From DATKEH01 sp035546355 (GTDB taxonomy: Bacteria; Acidobacteriota; Thermoanaerobaculia; Multivoradales; JAIOJS01), in contig DATKEH010000270.1 in assembly GCA_035546355.1 (NCBI GenBank), positions 1 through 10,288 of the forward strand: 10,288 nt of DNA, given 5' to 3'. Numbering within the stretch: the stretch's first letter is position 1; the number at the start of each line of letters is the position of its first letter. The notes below the pieces were generated by a model. That model was given only the letters and a program-made list of their open reading frames with translations, ran no database searches and was not told the DNA's origin. Below are positions 1 to 8,300 of this stretch, in pieces. A program made the translations under genes and the position numbers.

Positions 1-1121
1 GGGTCCTGGTCGGCGCCGGCCGCGCCGTCGGCGGCCTCCACCTCCAGCAACAGCTCCTCCTCGGGGATGCCGAGGTCGGGCGCGTTGCTGCCGGCGGTGT
101 CGGCGACGATGTCGTGCCAGGTCACCAGGATGGCGATCTCGTCCCGGTTGTACACCGCCCGCGCCTCCACGGCGATCACCGCGGCGTGGAACGCGCGCCC
201 GGGCTGGATCACCTGCCCCAGCAGCGGGAAGAGCGCCGGGGCGGCGTCGGCGAACAGCTCGCGGCCCCGCGCCAGGTCGAGCTCTCCGTCCACCTGCCGG
301 GCCACCAGCACGGTGGCGAAGTCGGGCGGCTGGTGCGCGCCGTCGGAGATGGCGGTGATGAAGTCGACTAGCTGCCACCGCTGCTCCTCGGAGAGGGCCG
401 AGGCGAACCCGGCCATCGGCGTGCCGTTGAGCCCGGTCGAGAGGCTACGGAAGATGTCGCGCCGCGTCGGGCCGCCGTTGAAGGTCCAGGGGCGGGTGAG
501 ATCGGCGGAGCGCGCGAATTGCCCCCAGTCGTCCCGCAGCGTCGGCGCCGAGCTGCCGTCACCCCGCCCCTCCGCGCCGTGGCAGCCGGCGCACCCGGTC
601 TGCGCGTAGAGCCGACGCGCCGTCTCGACGTTGTCGGCGGAGAACCCGGGGTCGTCGGGGATCGGCAGCGGGTCGTCCGGCTGCCGGGACTGGAAGCGCG
701 GCGAGAAGCTCTTCAGCAACGCCACCAGGTCTCGTACCTGCTGCTCCGACAGGGCGGGAAAGCCCGGCATGCCGGTCCCCGGGATCCCCACCCGGATCAC
801 CCGCGCGATGTCCTCGTCGGTGGGCAGCGAGCCCGTGGGCGTGCTGCGGATCTGGTACTTCGCGGAGGTGAAGTCCCGCGGCGCGGGCAGCAGGTAGGGG
901 GCGGCGATCCCCCGCCCGTCGCCCTCGTCGCCGTGGCACTGGTCGCAGTACTTCTGGTACACCGGCCGCCCGCGCTCGGCGTCCTGGGCGGCCGCCGGCG
1001 CGGTGAGCAGGACGGCGAGGAGGAAGAGGAGTCCGCGGACGGGCGTAGCGCGCTCGCCAGCGCAGGGACGGAGCGTCGGCTCCAGTCGCTCCAGAAGAGG
1101 CCCTCTCGTCCCCACCCTCAT
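1..1121 (-). CDS. Diheme cytochrome c fused to an ethylbenzene-dehydrogenase-type heme-binding domain (3' end outside window)
   Basis: The frame is open from an ATG at 1121 to the window edge, giving 373 residues with no stop seen. The ATG overlaps the stop of the preceding gene as ATGA. A long basic leader (residues 1-29) precedes a hydrophobic segment (about 30-43) ending in AAAQ, which looks like a Sec signal peptide and places the protein in the periplasm. The first cytochrome c domain has CDQCH (C59, C62, H63) with M118 as likely sixth ligand. The second has CAGCH (C177, C180, H181) with M236. From about 270 the sequence resembles the EB_dh heme-binding domain of type II DMSO-reductase gamma subunits: LFADAAPALFPLLGQ, then a YNRDEIAILVTWHD strand pair. 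That family binds heme b through Met and Lys; these residues are not identified here. Likely role (inferred): a periplasmic electron carrier partnering the operon's membrane complex. The diheme part is very secure, the EB_dh call good. Confidence 0.88.
   Translation of the reverse strand, partial: MRVGTRGPLLERLEPTLRPCAGERATPVRGLLFLLAVLLTAPAAAQDAERGRPVYQKYCDQCHGDEGDGRGIAAPYLLPAPRDFTSAKYQIRSTPTGSLPTDEDIARVIRVGIPGTGMPGFPALSEQQVRDLVALLKSFSPRFQSRQPDDPLPIPDDPGFSADNVETARRLYAQTGCAGCHGAEGRGDGSSAPTLRDDWGQFARSADLTRPWTFNGGPTRRDIFRSLSTGLNGTPMAGFASALSEEQRWQLVDFITAISDGAHQPPDFATVLVARQVDGELDLARGRELFADAAPALFPLLGQVIQPGRAFHAAVIAVEARAVYNRDEIAILVTWHDIVADTAGSNAPDLGIPEEELLLEVEAADGAAGADQD
1050..1092. repeat. Two adjacent inverted repeats within the 5' coding leader
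   Basis: There are two short palindromes in the first 25 codons of the partial cytochrome gene. GCGCT (1050-1054) pairs with AGCGC (1059-1063) across a 4-nt loop. GGAGCG (1070-1075) pairs with CGCTCC (1087-1092) across an 11-nt loop. They encode most of the unusually long region before the hydrophobic core of the signal peptide. They could be chance in GC-rich DNA, or could affect translation of this last-seen gene. Confidence 0.3.
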
Positions 1122-1948
1122 TCCGTTATCGACTCCACGGCGTGGCGCGCCCGCGGGCGCTGGCCGGTGAACTCGTAGAGGAAGAGGATGACGTTCCACA
1201 TCTCGTCCTCGGAGAGGAACTGCTCCCACGCCGGCATCGCCGACATCCACGGCCCCGCCTCCTCGGGCAGCCCCGGCCCTCCCTTGGCGACGCGCCAGAA
1301 CAGGAAGCTCTCCTGCAGCTGGGCGATGGTCCCCGTGTCCTGGAAGTTGGTGGGGATCGGGTTCAGCCCCGGGGCGTAGATCCCCTCGCCCAGCATCAGG
1401 TCGCCGTGGCAATAGAAGCAGTTCTGGTAGTAGACGCGGCGCCCGTCCGCCACCCGGCTGGCGAACTGCTGCGGGCTGCGGCGCTCGACCTCGCGGAAGG
1501 GGTTCTCCAGCGTCGTCAGGTCGTGGACCCGGTCGTGGACGGTGATCTGGTTGGGCGGCGCAGGGTGGATGGTGCGCCCGAAGAAGGGCGGCTGGGGGGG
1601 CGCCGTCATGTCGCGGTAGATGTTGGTCGCCACCGCCGCCGGAATGGCCAGGGCGACCAGCAGCAGCAGCGGCAGGAAGCGCCGTTCGGTGAGGAAGGCC
1701 AGGGTGGGCCGTTTGGCCTCCTGCAGGCGCTGGGGGTCGGCCGTCAGGTAGGCGAGCGCGGCGAGGGTGACGATGCCCATGAACAGCTTCACCACCGAGG
1801 CCGGGATCGGCACCGCGAAGCCGAAGTCGAAGATCACCCACAGCGCCAGCCACCAGGCGGCGATCCACAGCAGCGGGTTGACGCGCACCGGCAGCAGGCG
1901 CAGCAGCACCAGCGCGGCGACTACCGGCAGCACGACGGCCCAGCTCAT
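1118..1948 (-). CDS. Membrane-anchored monoheme cytochrome c with four N-terminal transmembrane helices
   Basis: This 276-residue protein starts at an ATG (1948) that overlaps the upstream stop as ATGA. A good Shine-Dalgarno (GGGAGG, 6 nt spacing) lies inside the upstream gene. The N-terminal half is membrane: helices at about 4-19, 25-43, 49-70 and 89-109. The C-terminal half is a single cytochrome c domain with CFYCH (C177, C180, H181) and a probable Met ligand at M238 in SAMPAW, so it should face the periplasm. An unrelated-looking multi-helix domain joined to a monoheme domain is not a standard ACIII or bd subunit that I recognise. From context it is probably an integral subunit of the complex encoded upstream, feeding or draining electrons beside the CydA-like protein. 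The heme domain is certain; the role is inferred. Confidence 0.85.
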   Translation of the reverse strand: MSWAVVLPVVAALVLLRLLPVRVNPLLWIAAWWLALWVIFDFGFAVPIPASVVKLFMGIVTLAALAYLTADPQRLQEAKRPTLAFLTERRFLPLLLLVALAIPAAVATNIYRDMTAPPQPPFFGRTIHPAPPNQITVHDRVHDLTTLENPFREVERRSPQQFASRVADGRRVYYQNCFYCHGDLMLGEGIYAPGLNPIPTNFQDTGTIAQLQESFLFWRVAKGGPGLPEEAGPWMSAMPAWEQFLSEDEMWNVILFLYEFTGQRPRARHAVESITE

Positions 1949-2778
1949 CGCCCGCCTCCCGCGGCGAGGAAGTCGGCCAGCGCCCGCGCCTCGCCGAGCG
2001 TCACCCGCTCGCCGTAGCCCGCCGCCCGCAGCTGCTCGCCGCCGGGCAGTTGCTCGTGCGCCGCCACCGCCGCCAGCAGCTGCTCGCGGGTCAGGCGCGC
2101 CGCCAGCTCGGCGAGCGGAGCCCCCTCGCCCCCCGGCTGGTGGCAGCCGGCGCACTGGAACGCCTCCACCAGCGCCGCCGGGCCCTGCGCCTGGGCTCGC
2201 GCGCCACCCGGCAGCTGCTGGCGAGCCTCTTCGGCGGCGGCCGTGGCGGTGGCCTCCACGGCGGCGGCCTCCCCGCCCGGCACCGGCGCCGCGCCCCCCT
2301 CGGCGTAGGGAATCACGGTGGCCATGTCGATGGTCGGGGTGCCGCCCAGCGACTGCAGGTAGGCGAGCACCGCCCGGATCTCGTCGTCGGTCAGCCCGAC
2401 GGGGGGCCGGTTCACCTGCGGCATGCCGCCGGTGAACCCGGGGACGATGTAGGCCTCCGGCTCGTACAGCGACTGCGCCAGGTACTCGAGGTCGGAGAGC
2501 CCCGGCACCCGCTGCCCGGCGCGGCCGCCGATGCCCGCCAGGTCGGGGAAGCGCAGCGCGCCGCTCTGGCCGATGGTGTGGCAGGTCAGGCACAGCCCCT
2601 TGCCCTCGACCACCTCGCGGCCCACCTCGACCAGATCCTCGGTGGTCATGTCGGCGGCGAGCTCGGTCACTTCCGGCGGATACACCTCTTTCTGCGGCAC
2701 CAGCTGACCGACGTAGGTGTAGAACCCCGTCGCGATCAGGGTCAGCAGGCCGATGTTGACCAGCACCGAGGACTTCAT
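1945..2778 (-). CDS. Membrane-anchored diheme cytochrome c
   Basis: This 277-residue protein starts at an ATG (2778) overlapping the upstream stop as ATGA, with GGAG 5 nt before it. Residues 5-24 form a signal anchor, so both heme domains should be periplasmic. Domain 1 has CLTCH (C63, C66, H67), the phrase RFPDLAGIG, and M119 in GGMPQ as likely sixth ligand. A low-complexity Ala/Glu/Gln linker (about 160-205) follows. Domain 2 has CAGCH (C209, C212, H213). No methionine follows this second heme site; where the usual G..MP stands there is AAHEQLPGG, so H241 could be the ligand. The order of domains and the tight coupling to the CydA-like gene suggest an electron carrier docked to that protein. 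Family is certain, partner inferred. Confidence 0.88.
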   Translation of the reverse strand: MKSSVLVNIGLLTLIATGFYTYVGQLVPQKEVYPPEVTELAADMTTEDLVEVGREVVEGKGLCLTCHTIGQSGALRFPDLAGIGGRAGQRVPGLSDLEYLAQSLYEPEAYIVPGFTGGMPQVNRPPVGLTDDEIRAVLAYLQSLGGTPTIDMATVIPYAEGGAAPVPGGEAAAVEATATAAAEEARQQLPGGARAQAQGPAALVEAFQCAGCHQPGGEGAPLAELAARLTREQLLAAVAAHEQLPGGEQLRAAGYGERVTLGEARALADFLAAGGGR

Positions 2779-4697
2779 GATCGCTCCGACCCGCGTAGGG
2801 GTCCCGCCGGGGACGGCTCCGGCCCGTGGGCGCGGCCGCCCGGCGGCGGCGCCGGCTCGGGGAGGGGCGCGGGCTCGACCGCCGCCTGTTCGCCGGTCAT
2901 CTTCTTGCCGCCGAGGCTGGCGAGCCAGAAGACCACGCCTACCAGGGCGAAGAAGATCAACACCGTCACCGACACCACCCGGCTGGCGAAGCCCAGCGTC
3001 GGGGTGAAGGCATCCGGCGAGGTGTCCTGGATGACGCCGTAGACGTGCCAGTGCTGGCGCAGACCCGAGCGCACGTAGCCCATCAGCCCCATCGTCCAGG
3101 TGAAGGTGACGGCGAGGAAGATGAGCACGTACTGCGCGCGGTCGGGGATCTGCCCCCAGCGCGTCTCCGTCGACCGCGCGCCGCGCAGCAGGAAGACGTC
3201 GATCACCGTCACCACCAGCATGGCGACCAGCACCGACATCACCTGCGGGATGGAGAACCGGATGCGCACCGCCGCCTCGACGAAGTAGCCGTAGACGCCG
3301 AAGAAGATGACGATGGCGGCGGCGACGGCGAAGACCAGGAACTGCGCCGCGTTGCCCTTCTTCGCCCAGGAGACGGTCGGGATGCGGCCACTGCGGCGGT
3401 AGAGCAGGAAGCTGACGTAGGTGGTCAGGATGAGGATGTTGACCGCCGTGTTCTTGGCCGACATCACGCCGAGGAAGCCGAGGATCGGATGGTGCGAGCC
3501 GCCCATCGCCCTGACCTCCTCGACGGTGGCGATGATCGAGCGCGGCGTCGCCCACACCATGAAGCAGGCGGTGACGACGATCAGCAGGTATTTGATGTAG
3601 GAGCGGAAGCGCTCGGCCCCCTCGATCCGTCCCATCCCCAGCCACAGGTAGTAGTTGGCGGCGAGGAACAGGTTGCCGATGAGCACCGCCTGGATGATGA
3701 ACAGCCAGGAGAAGGCGCCGCCCATCATCGTCAGGCCCATGGTCTGGGAAAAGGCGTAGATCTCCGCGGCCAGCCAGTAGCCGGCGAACGGCAGCGGCAG
3801 CAGGGCCGAGATGGCGACGAAGTTGCCGATGTACCCCATCCAGTCGTAGTGCGCCCGCTCCTCGGCGGTCTTGGCGCGCAGGAACTGGAACGCCGCGTAG
3901 GCCGCCGCCACCGAGCCGCCGAACGCCACGTTGGCGATGATGCGGTGGATGTTGATCGGCATCCAGGTGTAGTTGCGCACCGCGTCCCAGGTCGACAGCA
4001 CGGCTCCCGACTCGGCGATCCCCGACGGCGTCGACATGAAGGTCAGCCAGGCGTTGGCGATGAACATGATCACCGTGCCCACCACGTTCAGCCCGAGCCC
4101 CAGCAGCAGGTGCGTTCGCGGCTTGAACTTCCCCCAGCCGTAGTAGTAGGAGTAGAGGAACCCCGCCTCGGCGAAGAACAGCAGCACGTAGAACAGGAAG
4201 GTCGGCGAGAACACGTGCGCCAGGTAGTTGATGAACTTGGGGTAGAGGATGATCAGCAGGAAGGTGAGCATCGCCCCCAAGGTGGCGGTGAAGGAGAACG
4301 ACGTCGACAGCAGCTTGGTGAACTCGTAGGCGAGCGCGTCGTAGCGCTTGTCTCCGGTGCGCCAGCCGATGAACTCGATGATCAACGCGAACATCGGCAC
4401 CGCCAGCACGAAGGCGGCGAACAGCAGGTGCAGCTGCGCCGCCACCCACACCGCGACGCGGCTGCCGATCACCGGAAAGGCGCGATACTCCGCCTCCTCG
4501 TAGGGCTTCTGCCGCGCCGCCTCGGCCTGCTCCCGCGACTCCGCTACCCGCGCTTCGTCGCGTGGCGTCACCGTCTCTTCGCTGAGGGTGATCGGCGAGC
4601 GGTACGCCTGCCAGCGCTCGAAACGGGGGGCGAGCTCCACCGCCACCCAGACGGCGAGCAGCAGGGCCACCAGGCCGAGCAGGAGCTTCGCCCTCAC
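2775..4697 (-). CDS. CydA-like cytochrome bd-superfamily membrane protein, 14 helices, quinol-site motif not found
   Basis: This 640-residue protein starts at a GTG (4697) overlapping the ActE stop as GTGA, with AGGAGG just upstream. An N-terminal anchor helix (1-23) and a charged loop of about 50 residues precede a region aligning with the CydA core. QLHLLFA gives H90, matching the active-site histidine of CydA helix 1. FFAEAGFLYSYYYGW gives E177, matching FFLEST..FFFGW. NAWLTF matches NGWMQ. NIHRIIANVAFGG gives H251, matching the heme b558 histidine. About 14 helices are visible (roughly 1-23, 76-112, 130-153, 164-188, 195-220, 248-273, 288-314, 326-354, 366-384, 410-433, 450-472, 483-505, 520-545, 573-595). 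I see no GRxPW motif and no long quinol loop after helix 6, and there is no CydB gene. The C-terminal half does not resemble CydA and may replace CydB. A Pro-rich tail ends the protein. The superfamily is well supported; oxygen reduction and the electron donor are inferred. Confidence 0.85.
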   Translation of the reverse strand: MRAKLLLGLVALLLAVWVAVELAPRFERWQAYRSPITLSEETVTPRDEARVAESREQAEAARQKPYEEAEYRAFPVIGSRVAVWVAAQLHLLFAAFVLAVPMFALIIEFIGWRTGDKRYDALAYEFTKLLSTSFSFTATLGAMLTFLLIILYPKFINYLAHVFSPTFLFYVLLFFAEAGFLYSYYYGWGKFKPRTHLLLGLGLNVVGTVIMFIANAWLTFMSTPSGIAESGAVLSTWDAVRNYTWMPINIHRIIANVAFGGSVAAAYAAFQFLRAKTAEERAHYDWMGYIGNFVAISALLPLPFAGYWLAAEIYAFSQTMGLTMMGGAFSWLFIIQAVLIGNLFLAANYYLWLGMGRIEGAERFRSYIKYLLIVVTACFMVWATPRSIIATVEEVRAMGGSHHPILGFLGVMSAKNTAVNILILTTYVSFLLYRRSGRIPTVSWAKKGNAAQFLVFAVAAAIVIFFGVYGYFVEAAVRIRFSIPQVMSVLVAMLVVTVIDVFLLRGARSTETRWGQIPDRAQYVLIFLAVTFTWTMGLMGYVRSGLRQHWHVYGVIQDTSPDAFTPTLGFASRVVSVTVLIFFALVGVVFWLASLGGKKMTGEQAAVEPAPLPEPAPPPGGRAHGPEPSPAGPLRGSERS

Positions 4698-5341
4698 TGC
4701 GCCTCCTCCGCTGCGGCCGCGCCCTGCCCTTCTGCCGCCGTGGCGGCTGCCTCGCCCACGGCGGGCAGGTCCGGGCCGGCCGCCGCCTGCAGGGCCCGCA
4801 CGTGGGCGACGATGGCCCAGCGGTCGACGACCGGCACCTGCGCGCGATAGGGGGGCATCAGCCCGAAGCCGTCGCCGATCACCTCGAAGAGCTGGCCTTC
4901 CGGCATCTGCCGGATGCGCGGCGCCAGCAGGTCGGCGGACTCGACCTGCGCCCGCTGGTACAGCATGCCCCTGCCGTCCCCCCGCTCGCCGTGACAGGGA
5001 GCGCAGAACACCCCGTAGCGCTGCTCGCCGCGCCGCAGCACCCCCTCGCTGGCCGCCACCGGAGAGCCGGCGAGGTAGTCGCCTGCGGCGTCGCGCCCGC
5101 TGCTCGCCGGCTCGAACGCCGCCAGGCCACCGCGCGCCACCGTCCCCTCCACCGGGGTGCGCATCGCCTTGCCGTCGGCGAAGAAGCCGCTCTCGGCCTG
5201 GGCCAGCAGCTTGGGCTGGTTGTCCATGTTGGGGTTGAGGTGGATCGGCGGCCGGCTGGAGGGGCAGCCGCGGCAGCCGGAGAGGGCGACGAGCAGCGCG
5301 GCGAAGGCGCCCAGGCGCAGGCCGCGGGCGCAGCCCCTCAC
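4694..5341 (-). CDS. actE: ActE-like monoheme cytochrome c lipoprotein of alternative complex III
   Basis: This 215-residue protein starts at a GTG (5341) overlapping the ActB stop as GTGA, with GGAG 5 nt upstream. The signal sequence ends in a lipobox (LVALSGC, C23), so it should be a lipid-anchored periplasmic protein. HLNPNMDNQPK (about 34-44) is a hallmark of ActE-type ACIII subunits. One cytochrome c domain follows: CAPCH (C113, C116, H117), GERGDGRG, and M162 in GLMPPY as sixth ligand. The C-terminus is Ala/Glu-rich. In ACIII this subunit relays electrons between the pentaheme ActA and outside acceptors. Here it follows ActB directly, with ActC and ActD absent between them. The 4-bp overlap leaves no room for a lost gene at this spot. 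Confidence 0.88.
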   Translation of the reverse strand: MRGCARGLRLGAFAALLVALSGCRGCPSSRPPIHLNPNMDNQPKLLAQAESGFFADGKAMRTPVEGTVARGGLAAFEPASSGRDAAGDYLAGSPVAASEGVLRRGEQRYGVFCAPCHGERGDGRGMLYQRAQVESADLLAPRIRQMPEGQLFEVIGDGFGLMPPYRAQVPVVDRWAIVAHVRALQAAAGPDLPAVGEAAATAAEGQGAAAAEEAQ

Positions 5342-8300
5342 GTCCACTCCGGGTTGGGGTTGCGGATCTTCGCCTGGTAGGTGGTCCGCGGCTTGTTGTT
5401 GAGCTCCGCCAGCAGCGTGTAGTCGCGCGGCGAGGCCTTGCGCTCGACCACCCGGCTGTCTGCCTGCAGCAGGTCGCCGAAGAGGATGGCCTCGGTGGGG
5501 CAGCTCTGCTGGCAGGCGGTGACCACGTCGCCGTCGCGCAGCTCGCGCCCCGCGCTCTTGGCGGCGAGCTTCCCCTCGCTGATGCGCTGCACGCAGTAGG
5601 TGCACTTCTCCATCACCCCGCGCGAGCGCACGGTGACGTCCGGGTTCATCGCCATCTTGCCGATCTCGGGCGTCGCCTTGGTGTAGTTGAAGAAGTTGAA
5701 GCGCCGCACCTTGTAGGGGCAGTTGTTCGAGCAGTAGCGGGTACCGATGCAGCGGTTGTAGACCATCAGGTTGAGGCCCTGCCCATCGTGCACCGTGGCG
5801 GCCACCGGGCAGACCTGCTCGCAGGGAGCGTTCTCGCAGTGCATGCAGGGCACCGGCTGGAACACCACCTCGGGATCGGCGGCGTCGCCGGCGAAGTAGC
5901 GGTCGACCCGCAACCAGTGCATCTCGCGGCCGCGGGCGATCATCTCCGGGCCCACCACCGGGATGTTGTTCTCGCTCTGGCAGGCCGCCACGCAGGCCAT
6001 GCAGCCGATGCAGCGCGACAGGTCGACCGCCATCCCCCACTGCGGTCCCTCGTCGTACGCGGGCTCGGGCCACAGCGACTCGAGCCGCAGCTTCGCCTCC
6101 GGCTCCTGGGCGAACCCGGGATTGGCCAGGAAGGCGGCCACCGGCGCCTCCCGCACCAGTTGGCGCCCCTCCATCCGGGCGTGCTCCTGGGTCTGCACCA
6201 GGGTGCCGTCCCCCCAGGTGCGGTGGGCGGTCACCGCGGTGGCGATCCAGGGGGCGGCGGCGGTGCGCAGCCGGTAGGCGTCGCGGCCCACCCCGTCGCC
6301 GACCCGGCCCGCCGCCGCCCGCCCGTAGCCGAGCTCGACGGCGATCGAGCCGTCCGCCTGGCCGGGCAGCACGAACACCGGCAGGGCCAGCTTGTGCCCG
6401 GCGTGGTTGAGCAGCAGCCGATCGCCGGCGCCCACCCCCAACTCCGCCGCGGTGGCCGGGGACACCAGCGCCGCGTTGCCCCAGGTGACCTTGGTCAGCG
6501 GGTGCGGCAGCTCCTGCAGCCAGGCGTTGTTGGCGAAGCGACCGTCCCAGAGATACGGGGAGGGGCAGAAGACGATCTCGTAGCCGTCCTCCCCGCCTGC
6601 GGGGCTCCCCTCGCCGGCGGCCGGCGGAACCGCCGCTGCGGCGGGCTCGGCCTCGGCGGCGGGCTCGGGGGCGGGCGCCGCGCCGACCATCGCAGCGGTG
6701 CCCGCTCCTGCTTCCGAGCCCGGCGGCAGGACGCCGTCGTGGAGCGCCTGCCGCCAGGCCTCCTCGCCGCCCACGCCGCGCGCGGCCCAGGTCTCGCGCA
6801 CCTCCTCGTGTCCCGGCCGCGCCTCGCCGTGCGCCACCAGCGCCAGCAGCTCGACGTCCGAGATGCCGCCGAGCAGCGGAGCGATCAGCGGCTGGATCAC
6901 CGACGCCGTGCCGTCGACGCTGCGGGCGTCCCCCCAGGCCTCCAGGAAGTGGGCCCGCGGCAGGTGCCAGGTGGCGCGGCGCGAGGTCTCGTCGCGGCGG
7001 CTGGAGAGGTGCACCGACACCGGCACCCGATCCAGCGCGGCGGCGAATCCGAGGTCGGCCGGCGCGTCGTAGGCGGGGTTGCCGCCGACCATCACCAGCG
7101 TCTCCACCTCGCCGGCGGCCATCCCCGCGACCAGCTCTCGCAGCCCCTCCGCCTCCCCCCACAGCACGTCGGCCAGCGGTTGCAGCGCCAGCGTCGTCCC
7201 CACTGCGCCGAGCGCCTGGTTGATGGCCAGCACCTGACGGTGCACCGCCTCGGGCTGGCGCCGGCCGGCGGCGACCAGCGCCCCGGAGCCGGCGGCGCGC
7301 AGGTCGCGGGCGATCACCGGCACCCGCGCCGCCACCTCCGCCGGCAGCTCCCTGGCGGCGTCGCCGCCCCCGGCCGCCACTCCCAGCTCGCGCCCCAGCG
7401 CCGCCAGGAACGCCGGCACCCGCCGGCTCTGCAGGCGCAGCCGATGGTCGGCGTTGGCGCCGGTGAGCGTCAGGGTGCTCTCGACGGCGTAGAGGCGCAG
7501 CATGCCCTCGGCGGCGCGCTCCGGGCGGCGCGCGGCGGCGAAGCCGCGCGCATGGTGCAGGCTGTTGGATTCGGTCAGCAGCAGGTCGCAGTCGAGCGCC
7601 AGCACCACCCGGGCGTGTTCGAGGTCGTACCACGGGCGCCGCCCCCCGAGCCCGCGGTAGATCGCGCCGTCCGACACCGGGCTCCATGCCACCACCCGCG
7701 CCGCCGGGTACCGCCGGCGCAGCTCCGACACCAGGCGCCCCAGGGTCGGCGAGCTGGTCTCCTCGACCAGCACCGCCAGCCCGGCGCCGCCGCCGGCCGC
7801 GATCCCCTCGGCTCCCTGCCGCCAGGCGGCGACGAAGTCGTCCCAGCCGCCCGCCTGCAGGCCCGGCTCGTCCTCGCCCCCTTCACCCGCCTCATCCGCC
7901 GCGGCGCGTTGCCGCCGCAGCACCCGCCGCGAACGATCGGGATCGTAGAGCTCCAGGGTGGCGGCCTGCATCCACGCGGTGGCGGCGCCGCAGGTGGCGG
8001 GGTGCTGCGGGTTGCCCTCGACCTTGGTCGGCCGCCCCTCGTGGCTCTCGACCAGCAGGCCGTAGGCGTCGGCGCCCAGGGGGAAGGTGGTGGCGTAACG
8101 CTGCGGCACCCCCGGCACCAGGCCCTCGGGGGCCTGCACGTAGGGCACGATGTGCTCCTCCGGGCGGCGGCATCCGGTCAGGCCGGCCAGGGCGAACGAC
8201 GCGCCGAGCAGCTTCATCACCGAGCGCCGCGTCAGCTCGTCGGGTGGCAGATCGGCGCCGTCGGCGAGCTCCGGCGAGGGTTCCTGGTGCAGGGCCGGCG

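Noticed and set aside
2826..4850. Plus-strand open frame of 674 codons opposite the CydA-like gene
   Set aside because: It has no recognisable motif or membrane pattern, while the opposite strand encodes a clear membrane protein with conserved CydA residues.
5338..5341. Possible remnant of actC between actB and actE
   Set aside because: The two genes overlap by 4 bp, so no space exists for a pseudogene or remnant.
5342..7687. Minus-strand frame extending the ActE frame far upstream, giving a 997-codon reading
   Set aside because: It overlaps ActB out of frame and is Arg/Gly-rich without motifs. ActE starts at GTG 5341 with its own lipoprotein signal.
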